From Candidatus Kapaibacterium sp. (GTDB lineage Bacteria; Bacteroidota; Ignavibacteria; Kapaibacteriales; UBA2268), in the NCBI GenBank assembly GCA_030835065.1, contig JAUQWR010000545.1, forward strand, positions 1-5,296: a stretch of 5,296 bases of DNA, in the 5' to 3' direction. Positions 1 through 5,296 of this stretch are shown piece after piece. Within the stretch, counting starts at the first letter, position 1; every line of letters begins with the position of its first letter. The notes beneath the pieces are model-generated. The model was given only the letters and a program-made list of their open reading frames with translations. It had not been told where the DNA came from and did not search any database. The position numbers were made by a program, and so were the translations under genes.

Positions 1-804
1 CTGAGTAGATGTATTACCTAAATTGATACCATCAAAATCATTGTCTATCAGAAAATCAATCAACGCAGGAATTGAATCAGGCTCGATATCATTAGAAAAC
101 TTAACAATAACGGGCAGATTTCTGTGTCTTTTTTTGAGAAATTGATTGCTTACAACATCTAATCTTCTTATTAGCGCTTCATCCAAAGGATTGCTAATAT
201 CGCTATCATGATGAGAAACATTTGGACAGCTTTCGTTGAGTTCAATAAAATCAACATTTGCTCTATCGTATAATTTAAAACCAGACAGCAAACCCTCGAG
301 AGCGGATTTTTCGTCTAGCTCGGCATCTAAGGCAATAGAAGCACCTATTGGGCATTTTGGCGATTTATCAATTTGATACAAACGACGTGCTATTATTTCA
401 TGGCTTTCGTTTGGCAATCCCATCCAATTTGATGCAGAGGATGAATAAGGATATGGTATGAAAGGATGAATAACCGAATTTTTTCGATTGCCTGATCGCG
501 GCAGCGAAGTAGTAGTACCAGCTAAATAAGCTCCTGCTCCTTGGTTTACAGCAAGTCTGTAACCTTCGCCTTTTTTGAACATACCGGCTGCATTAAACAA
601 AGGATTAGCAAATGTAATATCCCAAAGTTTTATATTTAATTCATCAGGTACATGATATTTGTCGAAAGTGTTTTCGTGTACCAATTGAGAAACAAAAAAT
701 TTTCTACCTAACGAATAGATTCTGGCAAGATGATCAGGTTTGAATTTATAAAAATATTTTCTAAGCTTATGCTCAGATTTTACGAGTAGCTCGAGATAAG
801 TCAT
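1..804 (-). CDS. pyrD: Dihydroorotate dehydrogenase, C-terminus beyond window
   Basis: This enzyme oxidises dihydroorotate to orotate in de novo pyrimidine synthesis, using FMN. The 268 visible codons are open to the window edge, so the C-terminal part of the barrel is missing. Visible family motifs are the FMN-site segment NPLFNAAGMFKKGE (residues 67-80), AGTTTSLPRSGN (95-106), the substrate-contact segment NWMGLPN (126-132), the catalytic loop NESCPN (190-195) with Cys193 as the likely base, VKF with Lys235, and NLGNTST (261-267). About 66 residues precede the first motif, similar to the N-terminal extension of membrane-associated class 2 enzymes, yet the catalytic residue is Cys as in class 1 rather than Ser. 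The electron acceptor is therefore uncertain. The ATG at 804 lies one base after the rpoN stop, with AAAGGA at 813-818 eight bases upstream, so translation is probably coupled to rpoN. The family call is firm; the subclass is not. Confidence 0.9.
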   Translation of the reverse strand, partial: MTYLELLVKSEHKLRKYFYKFKPDHLARIYSLGRKFFVSQLVHENTFDKYHVPDELNIKLWDITFANPLFNAAGMFKKGEGYRLAVNQGAGAYLAGTTTSLPRSGNRKNSVIHPFIPYPYSSSASNWMGLPNESHEIIARRLYQIDKSPKCPIGASIALDAELDEKSALEGLLSGFKLYDRANVDFIELNESCPNVSHHDSDISNPLDEALIRRLDVVSNQFLKKRHRNLPVIVKFSNDIEPDSIPALIDFLIDNDFDGINLGNTSTQ

Positions 805-805
805 T

Positions 806-2605
806 TTATATTTCCTTTCTTAATCTTGCAACAGGAATTCTCATTTGCTCACGATATTTAGCGACAGTACGTCGAGCGACGTTATAACCCTTATCTTTAA
901 GGTCTTTGCTAATTTTATCGTCGCTATGAGGCTTGTCTTTTGGCTCTGTATCAATCATTTTTTTAATGATATCTTTGATTACAGTAGTCGAGACATCTTC
1001 GCCATCATCAGTAGGCAAAGATTCGCTAAAGAAGAATTTTAGTTCGTAAGTACCAAATTCAGTTTGAACATATTTGCCATTGACAATACGGCAGACAGTC
1101 GAAATATCTAATCCGGTGGCTTCAGCCACATCTTTATAAATCAGAGGTTTCACGCCTGATTTTCCTTCGTCGAAGAAAGCGCGTTGGAAATTGGCAATAG
1201 CAGTCATAACCTTTAGCATAGTGCTTTTGCGTTGACGAATAGCCTGAATCAAGAATTTGGCATCTTCGTATTTATTTCTAATCCATTCGCGAGTCTCTTT
1301 ATTATATTGATTTTTGCGAGCGTCGCGCTTAAGTCTGTCGTATGCTTTGCTTAATCTTAGCTGAGGCATATTAGTATCGTTGACTGTAATAAGCAAGTCG
1401 TCTGAGTCTTCGTCGTGTTCGACAACAAAATCAGGAATAACTGTATTGACTTCGGCTTGGAAGTCGCTGCCACCTGGTTTTGGATTTAATCTTCTAATCA
1501 CTTCGAAAGCATCTTTTAATTCTTGCTCGCTAATACTATATTGTTTAGTCAAAATATGATAATGCTTTTTGGTGAAAGCATCATAAGAATTTTCCAAAAT
1601 ATCTAAAGCTAATGATTGTGCCGGGCTAGGATTAATAAATCCACGACATTGAGCCACCAAGCATTCCTGAACAGTGCGAGAGCCAATTCCAGGCGGATCC
1701 AGGGTTTGTATCAAAGCTAATAATTTTTCGGCTTGAGATATATTAACATGGCTTAGAATCTTTTTTTCAGATTTTTTAGATTCACCATTTAAATTCTTTT
1801 TGAATAAAGCAATACCCGGGAGATTGGAAGCAATATCAGGATGAGTTTCTTGAACTTTAACCAGAGCCGAGGCTGCATCTTTAGATAAAGAATACATTCT
1901 TGCAGGATTTTCTTTATAATATCCTGAAGGAAGATTATTAGCTTTTTCATATTCTTCTTTTTGGATATTAAAGTTGTATTCAGCAATAAAAGAATTAGTT
2001 TCGTCTACAATATCAACAAGCTCTCTGCGAAGATAGCCATCTTCGTCGATATTGCCAATAATTTGTGCGCCAATTAATAGTTCTTCATCAGTCAAATAAT
2101 GCATTCTAAGTTGCTGAAGCAAATCTTCGGCAAATGTAGAATTATCTTTGATTTGGAAAGGTTCGAAATCATCTTCGTCATAGGCAGCGCCTTTGCGATT
2201 AGGGAATTCAGAATCATCCTGCCAAACGGCTTTATAGAAGTCGAACGGATCAACATCGTCGTCAATTCTGGCTTTTTCTTTTTCAACTAAAGTAGGATTA
2301 TACTCAGTAAAATTATCGTCGTAAGATTCATTGTAAGAATCATCATAAGAATCGGTATAGTCAGAACTATCATAAGTAGGAAGAGGCTCGGTGCCGAAAT
2401 CATCACGAGGAGTTTCAGGAATAATCTCATCAATATCATCATAAATCAAATCATTGACTTCCTCGAGCATCGGGTTGGCTTCGATTTCTTGGCGCACCTG
2501 CTGCTCCAATTGGACTAGCGGCAACTGCAGTAGTTTTAAATACTGTATTTGCTGTGGCGTCAGTGTTTGGCTTAACGTTGCTTTTAAGTCAAGTGATAAT
2601 TTCAT
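806..2605 (-). CDS. rpoN: RNA polymerase sigma-54 factor
   Basis: Sigma-54 directs RNA polymerase to -24/-12 promoters and needs AAA+ enhancer-binding proteins to open them. From the ATG at 2605 the product has 599 residues, against 477 in E. coli. Order of parts: the Gln/Leu-rich region I (1-48, with QTLTPQQIQYLKLLQLPL), a long acidic region (about 51-150), the core-binding domain starting near 155 (GNIDEDGYLR 184-193, TLDPPGIGSR 301-310), the helix-turn-helix (DVAEATGLDISTVCRIVNGKY, 492-512), ELKFFFS (521-527) and an intact RpoN box ARRTVAKYR (577-585). The extra length comes from the acidic region and an insertion of about 70-80 residues near 201-286. A TTG at 2656 would add 17 residues, but region I normally begins close to the start, and the predicted promoter box lies inside that extension, so ATG 2605 is preferred. 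The ribosome site is weak (ACAGG, eight bases away). The first 84 bases upstream separate it from the DUF3109 gene. Confidence 0.96.
   Translation of the reverse strand: MKLSLDLKATLSQTLTPQQIQYLKLLQLPLVQLEQQVRQEIEANPMLEEVNDLIYDDIDEIIPETPRDDFGTEPLPTYDSSDYTDSYDDSYNESYDDNFTEYNPTLVEKEKARIDDDVDPFDFYKAVWQDDSEFPNRKGAAYDEDDFEPFQIKDNSTFAEDLLQQLRMHYLTDEELLIGAQIIGNIDEDGYLRRELVDIVDETNSFIAEYNFNIQKEEYEKANNLPSGYYKENPARMYSLSKDAASALVKVQETHPDIASNLPGIALFKKNLNGESKKSEKKILSHVNISQAEKLLALIQTLDPPGIGSRTVQECLVAQCRGFINPSPAQSLALDILENSYDAFTKKHYHILTKQYSISEQELKDAFEVIRRLNPKPGGSDFQAEVNTVIPDFVVEHDEDSDDLLITVNDTNMPQLRLSKAYDRLKRDARKNQYNKETREWIRNKYEDAKFLIQAIRQRKSTMLKVMTAIANFQRAFFDEGKSGVKPLIYKDVAEATGLDISTVCRIVNGKYVQTEFGTYELKFFFSESLPTDDGEDVSTTVIKDIIKKMIDTEPKDKPHSDDKISKDLKDKGYNVARRTVAKYREQMRIPVARLRKEI
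2315..2362 (-). repeat. 12-bp tandem repeat coding Ser-Tyr-Asp-Asp units in rpoN
   Basis: Three adjacent 12-base units (2315-2326, 2327-2338, 2339-2350) encode SYDD, SYNE and SYDD, with a degenerate fourth unit (2351-2362) encoding DYTD. They sit in the acidic region II of RpoN, which is variable in length and composition across the family. The units keep the reading frame, so gain or loss of copies would change only the length of the linker. Confidence 0.75.
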
Positions 2606-2632
2606 ATTAAATGCCTGTAAACGATTTTCCCT

Positions 2633-2643
2633 CAAATATACCA
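2633..2643 (-). promoter_or_regulatory. Candidate rpoN promoter (-7/-10 box)
   Basis: Reading the minus strand, TGGTATATTTG combines a TAnnTTTG box (TATATTTG, as in Bacteroidetes -7 elements) with an extended -10 look (TGnTATATT). It would place the transcript start about 20 bases before the rpoN ATG at 2605. No TTG or TTTG is found at the expected -33 distance; that position is occupied by the inverted repeat at 2649-2668. rpoN may also be read from the DUF3109 promoter, since no terminator is visible between them. Confidence 0.45.
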
Positions 2644-2648
2644 ATTCA

Positions 2649-2668
2649 ATTAGCAACAGTATGCTAAT
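2649..2668. repeat. Inverted repeat upstream of rpoN
   Basis: ATTAGCA and TGCTAAT form perfect 7-bp arms around a 6-base centre, in the 84-bp gap between the DUF3109 stop and the rpoN start. It lies directly upstream of the predicted rpoN -7 box, covering the -33 region, so it could be an operator. As a transcribed hairpin it is AT-rich and has no following T-run on either strand, which argues against an intrinsic terminator. Confidence 0.5.
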
Positions 2669-2689
2669 ACGAATAAGCCATCAAATTTA

Positions 2690-3250
2690 TTATTTCTCAG
2701 ATTCAAAAACATTGATCATTTTGGAGAACCATTCTTCTCCATAAGCTCTTATCAAGGCTTCTTTGACCGAATCGCTAAGCTTAACCTTTTGAATTTTGCC
2801 GTTTTGCATAGCGGGTTCGCATTCTTCAATTTTTTCATAATATAAAAATTTTCCACCATAATTACCTACACGAATCGGGAAAAGGTGGCAAGAAATAGGC
2901 TTGCGAAATTGTGTTTTGCCATCTATATAAGCTTTTTCGAGAGCGCATAGAGCAATATTGCCTTGATAGTAAACAAAAACACAATCTCTATGATTAATAC
3001 AGACAGTAGTATATTTACCAGGCTTGCCCTGAATATAACCCTCATTTTCCAAAATATGCAAAGATTTAGGAGATAGATATTCCTTAGCGGCTTCCACACA
3101 TTTTTCAATTTCGGGAATTTCTTCGTCTAAAAGAGGAGCACCATATTCTCCCGGAAAAGTGCAGCAAGCACCTTTACATTTTTTTAAATCACAAAGAAAA
3201 TGAGCATTTGGAATGCTCTCGTCTATTAAAATGTCGTCAACAACAATCAT
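2690..3250 (-). CDS. DUF3109 family cysteine-rich protein
   Basis: The product (186 residues from ATG 3250) resembles DUF3109, a family known to me from Bacteroidota and relatives and without an established function. It has ten cysteines. The N-terminal cluster is CDLKKCKGACC (Cys20, 25, 29, 30), followed by GAPL; further Cys lie at 51, 84, 90, 102 (in ALCALEKAY), 121 (in KPISCHLFPIR, with His122) and 144. This layout is reminiscent of the CxxCxxCC proteins thought to bind zinc or an iron-sulfur cluster; metal binding here is inference. No signal peptide or membrane segment is seen, so it is probably cytoplasmic. A TTG at 3271 would add seven residues, but the Shine-Dalgarno-like AAAGGCGGG (3256-3264) falls within that extension and six bases (3251-3256) separate its AGGCGG core from ATG 3250, so the ATG is chosen. 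It is the first gene of the leftward unit with rpoN. Confidence 0.88.
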   Translation of the reverse strand: MIVVDDILIDESIPNAHFLCDLKKCKGACCTFPGEYGAPLLDEEIPEIEKCVEAAKEYLSPKSLHILENEGYIQGKPGKYTTVCINHRDCVFVYYQGNIALCALEKAYIDGKTQFRKPISCHLFPIRVGNYGGKFLYYEKIEECEPAMQNGKIQKVKLSDSVKEALIRAYGEEWFSKMINVFESEK

Positions 3251-3280
3251 AATTGCCCGCCTTTGTTTCAAATAGTTTTT

Positions 3281-3312
3281 CTAAGATAAGAATTAATCGG
3301 ATTAATGCAAAA
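3281..3312 (-). promoter_or_regulatory. Predicted promoter of the DUF3109 gene
   Basis: On the minus strand, TTTTG (3308-3312) is followed after 19 bases by TATCTTAG (3281-3288), one mismatch from the FCB-type TTTG-(19-21)-TAnnTTTG pattern. It also reads as a sigma-70 promoter, TTGCAT-16-TATCTT. The transcript would start near 3275, about 25 bases before ATG 3250, which leaves no room for a leader in front of the alternative TTG at 3271. Confidence 0.55.
3292..3306. promoter_or_regulatory. 15-bp palindrome in promoter spacer, possible operator
   Basis: ATTAATC-G-GATTAAT is a perfect inverted repeat with 7-bp arms and a single central base. It lies wholly within the 19-base spacer (3289-3307) of the predicted DUF3109 promoter, where a bound dimer would block or remodel polymerase. 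The binding protein cannot be named from the sequence. AT-rich DNA yields such repeats by chance more easily, so this is a candidate only. Confidence 0.45.
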
Positions 3313-3343
3313 TTTAAACTTTGGCTTTTTGTTATGATAATAG

Positions 3344-3396
3344 TTTGGACAATTGTAAAAATATATTTTTATAATTGAACGTATTTTTTAACTTTG
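3344..3396 (+). promoter_or_regulatory. Candidate dnaX promoter region
   Basis: Two overlapping possibilities are seen. TTTGGAC (3344-3350) precedes a perfect TATAAT (3370-3375, within TATAATTG), with a long spacing of 19 bases from TTGGAC or 22 from TTTG. Thirteen bases further on, TAACTTTG (3389-3396) matches the FCB TAnnTTTG box exactly but lacks a TTG at the right distance, having only T-rich DNA there. Either would give a short leader before ATG 3418. Confidence 0.45.
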
Positions 3397-3417
3397 TGTT
3401 TTCGATAATAAACTAAA

Positions 3418-5148
3418 ATGAATAAAAAAATGAGCGAACAGATAGATCAACAAGAGTTTATAGTAACAGCGCGAAAATGGCGTCCGCTGAGATTTTCGGA
3501 TGTAGTGGGCCAAGAGCATATTACTCATACTTTGCAAAATGCTATAAAAAACAATAGGATGCATCATGCCTATCTCTTTTGTGGTCCGCGTGGAGTGGGC
3601 AAAACTACCACTGCCAGAATTCTTGCAAGAGCAGTCAATTGCTTGAGCCCCAATGGATTTGAGCCATGCAACGAATGTGTTGCCTGCAAATCTGTATTAG
3701 ACAGCCGTTCGCTTGATGTAATCGAAATTGACGGTGCATCCAACAATTCAGTTGATGACATTCGCAAGCTTAGAGAAAATGCAAAATATCCACCAAGCGC
3801 CGGTAAATATAAAATGTATATTATCGATGAAGTGCATATGCTATCGACTTCGGCGTTTAATGCTTTGCTCAAGACTCTTGAAGAGCCGCCTCCACATTTG
3901 CTTTTTGTGTTTGCTACTACCGAATCGCATAAAGTGCCTGCAACTATCATAAGCCGTTGCCAAAGATTTGATTTTAGGCGAATGGAGCTGGATAGTATTA
4001 TTGGTCAATTAAAATATATTGCTGAGCGCGAAAAAATTACTATAGATGAAGAATCTTTGGTTACTATTGCAAAAAAAGCCGACGGCTCGATGCGCGATTC
4101 ACAAAGTATTTTCGATCAAGTTATTGCTTTTTGTGGTAATAATGTGGTTTATTCAGAAATGGCATCGGCGCTGCATCTAATCGACGAAGAGTTTTTCTTC
4201 TCTATTAGCGAAGCTGTTGCCCAAAAAGATGTAGCCAAAGCATTTTTGCTCGCTGAGCAAGTAATTACTCGCGGCTATGAATTGCAAGATACTTTGCATG
4301 GACTTTTGGAGCACTTTAGAAATATTTTATCTGTAAAAGTATTGAATAATACTTCTTTGATAGAAAGTTCTCAAGCTTTTTTGGATAGATATACAGAGTT
4401 GAATAAAAAATTTACAAAAGCAGATATACTTAGAATAATTCAACTGATAATATCAGCCGAAAATCAAATCAAGTTTGCTCCTCAGCCACGAATTAGATTT
4501 GAACTTGCTTTAGTTCAAATGGCTTCTATTGATAATGCGATGGAAATTTCGGAGCTGATTGCCGAAATTCAAAGCTTAAAACGTATGGATTTTAATGCTT
4601 TAAATAGTCAAATAAAATCATCGATGCCTCAAGCACCGATTGAAAAAAAAAATGAATTAAGCCAAATCCAATCTGAATATAAAATTGATGCAGCCAAGAT
4701 TGATGAGCCGCAAAAACCTATAATTCAAAAGACAATAAAAACAGACTATAGCCCCGAAGATCTAAAATCCGAATGGGGCAAGTGTCTTGTTGCTTTCATA
4801 TCCGAAGATTTGGCTAATAATGTATTTAATAAAGCTCAATACAAATTCTTTCCCAATGAAGTTAATCTCGAAGTGGCAGACAGCTTTTTATTTGAAATGC
4901 TCAATCGCAAGAAAGTAAGTTTTCTTACTCATGTAGATAAGTATTTTAATAATAAAGTAAAAGTCAATTTTATACAAAAAAATGAAAATTCAGGCGAAAA
5001 CGTTAGTACAATCGATAATAATCAAATTTTACCTAAAAATGAAAATCGAGTTGAGCCTGAACCACCACAAAGTATCGACTCAAAGCGAGAACTAAATGCG
5101 GTAGAAGCCAAAATTGTAGAATTATTCAAAGCTGTGGAGATAGCATAA
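3418..5148 (+). CDS. dnaX: DNA polymerase III subunit gamma/tau
   Basis: DnaX is the ATPase of the clamp loader that places the sliding clamp on DNA; the full-length tau form also tethers polymerase cores. In the 576-residue product one sees the start motif FIVTARKWRP (14-23), Walker A GPRGVGKT (56-63), the four zinc ligands Cys75, 84, 87 and 90, Walker B IIDEVHM (135-141), the sensor-1 stretch FATTE (165-169), the SRC motif with the arginine finger (179-181) and a sensor-2 GSMRD (223-227). The collar domain runs to about 375, followed by a polar linker and a C-terminal tau-like domain (about 444-530). An A10 run in the linker (4643-4652) may yield a shorter gamma form. ATG 3418 has no Shine-Dalgarno sequence but an A-rich leader; Met5 is an alternative start. 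The stop overlaps the next gene's start by one base. Confidence 0.97.
   Translation: MNKKMSEQIDQQEFIVTARKWRPLRFSDVVGQEHITHTLQNAIKNNRMHHAYLFCGPRGVGKTTTARILARAVNCLSPNGFEPCNECVACKSVLDSRSLDVIEIDGASNNSVDDIRKLRENAKYPPSAGKYKMYIIDEVHMLSTSAFNALLKTLEEPPPHLLFVFATTESHKVPATIISRCQRFDFRRMELDSIIGQLKYIAEREKITIDEESLVTIAKKADGSMRDSQSIFDQVIAFCGNNVVYSEMASALHLIDEEFFFSISEAVAQKDVAKAFLLAEQVITRGYELQDTLHGLLEHFRNILSVKVLNNTSLIESSQAFLDRYTELNKKFTKADILRIIQLIISAENQIKFAPQPRIRFELALVQMASIDNAMEISELIAEIQSLKRMDFNALNSQIKSSMPQAPIEKKNELSQIQSEYKIDAAKIDEPQKPIIQKTIKTDYSPEDLKSEWGKCLVAFISEDLANNVFNKAQYKFFPNEVNLEVADSFLFEMLNRKKVSFLTHVDKYFNNKVKVNFIQKNENSGENVSTIDNNQILPKNENRVEPEPPQSIDSKRELNAVEAKIVELFKAVEIA
4643..4660 (+). promoter_or_regulatory. 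Possible dnaX slippage site giving a gamma-length product
   Basis: Ten consecutive A's (4643-4652) encode Glu409-Lys410-Lys411 and the start of Asn412. Right behind them the -1 frame meets TGA (4653-4655) and the +1 frame meets TAA (4658-4660). Slippage in either direction would end the protein at about 412-414 residues, just after the ATPase and collar domains, close to the size of E. coli gamma (431). No strong downstream stem-loop or upstream internal Shine-Dalgarno is apparent, so transcriptional slippage, known for Thermus thermophilus dnaX, fits better than E. coli-style ribosomal frameshifting. Confidence 0.5.
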
Positions 5149-5296
5149 TGGAAATTGAAATAGGAAAGAAAGCACCTGAATTTACAGGATTAATAGATAA
5201 AGACAAAACGATAAGTTTAGCTGAATTAGAAGGTAAATGGGTAGTATTATATTTCTATCCAAAAGATGATACAAGCGGATGCACAAAAGAAGCTTG
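5148..5296 (+). CDS. bcp: Bcp-type thiol peroxidase (peroxiredoxin), N-terminal part
   Basis: Peroxiredoxins of the Bcp/PrxQ group reduce hydrogen peroxide and organic hydroperoxides with a reactive cysteine. The 49 complete codons visible start MEIEIGKKAPEF, continue through the thioredoxin-fold strand VVLYFYPKDD (32-41) and reach the active-site motif TSGCTKEA (42-49), with Thr42 and peroxidatic Cys45. The next codon begins TG at the window end; in E. coli Bcp a resolving Cys lies five residues after the peroxidatic one, so Cys50 is likely here but cannot be confirmed. The start ATG shares its A with the dnaX stop (TAATG), and GGAG (5136-5139) lies eight bases upstream inside dnaX, which indicates translational coupling. 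Most of the gene lies beyond the window. Confidence 0.9.
   Translation, partial: MEIEIGKKAPEFTGLIDKDKTISLAELEGKWVVLYFYPKDDTSGCTKEA

Noticed and set aside
2606..2656. TTG start extending RpoN by 17 residues
   Set aside because: Region I of RpoN normally starts close to the first residue, ATG 2605 gives MKLSLDLK as expected, and the likely promoter box lies within the extension.
2649..2668. Intrinsic terminator between the DUF3109 gene and rpoN
   Set aside because: The stem is AT-rich and no T-run follows on either strand.
2454..2744. Plus-strand open frame of 96 codons spanning the rpoN start
   Set aside because: It runs antisense across the rpoN N-terminus and the DUF3109 stop, with low-complexity Ser/Cys-rich content typical of an antisense frame.
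3251..3271. TTG start extending the DUF3109 protein by seven residues
   Set aside because: The extension is largely the Shine-Dalgarno-like AAAGGCGGG for ATG 3250, and the predicted transcript start leaves no leader before the TTG.
3321..3340. Sigma-54 -24/-12 promoter in the divergent region (TTGGC at 3321-3325)
   Set aside because: The GC expected ten bases after the GG is missing; no convincing TGGCAC-N5-TTGC pattern is present, so rpoN autoregulation is not supported.
3570..3950. Minus-strand open frame of 126 codons inside dnaX
   Set aside because: It lies opposite the conserved ATPase domain, shows no recognisable protein motif and has no promoter or ribosome site of note; it is a shadow of the real gene.
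4070..4077. A7 run in dnaX (A AAA AAA G context) as a frameshift site
   Set aside because: It lies inside the ATPase portion, the -1 frame runs on for about twenty codons before a stop, and truncation there would break the clamp-loader core.

Overview
The window reads as ordinary chromosomal housekeeping DNA from an AT-rich bacterium. The protein flavour (DnaX with an FIVTARKWRP start, a RpoN with a long acidic segment, a DUF3109 protein) and TAnnTTTG-like promoter boxes point to the Bacteroidota/Chlorobiota (FCB) group. Four of the five genes have a plausible Shine-Dalgarno sequence 6-8 nt before the start, which leans towards the Chlorobiota/Ignavibacteria/Kapabacteria side rather than classical Bacteroidetes. 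This placement is inference from remembered family features, not a search.

Layout: a 167-bp divergent intergenic region (3251-3417) separates two transcription units. Leftward on the minus strand run a DUF3109 cysteine-rich protein (2690-3250), rpoN encoding sigma-54 (806-2605), and a dihydroorotate dehydrogenase gene that leaves the window at position 1. rpoN and the dehydrogenase gene are separated by a single base, and the last rpoN codons carry the next gene's ribosome binding site. Rightward on the plus strand run dnaX (3418-5148) and a Bcp-type peroxiredoxin whose ATG overlaps the dnaX stop by one base; it is cut by the right end of the window.

How they fit together: the genes cover replication (clamp-loader gamma/tau), transcription (sigma-54), pyrimidine synthesis and peroxide defence, plus one uncharacterised metal-binding-like protein. 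No shared pathway is evident; the tight spacings suggest co-expression more than common function. There is no sign of mobile elements, CRISPR, RNA genes or recent transfer, and no gene-free stretch longer than 300 bases.

Points of interest: (1) a run of ten A's inside dnaX placed just after the clamp-loader domains, with stop codons immediately behind it in both other frames, a layout expected for making a short gamma form by slippage; (2) a perfect 15-bp palindrome filling the spacer of the predicted DUF3109 promoter; (3) a second inverted repeat just upstream of the rpoN promoter box; (4) a large insertion and an acidic repeat tract in RpoN; (5) a dehydrogenase with class-2-like architecture but a class-1-type catalytic cysteine. 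I see no evidence of a wholly new multi-gene system.
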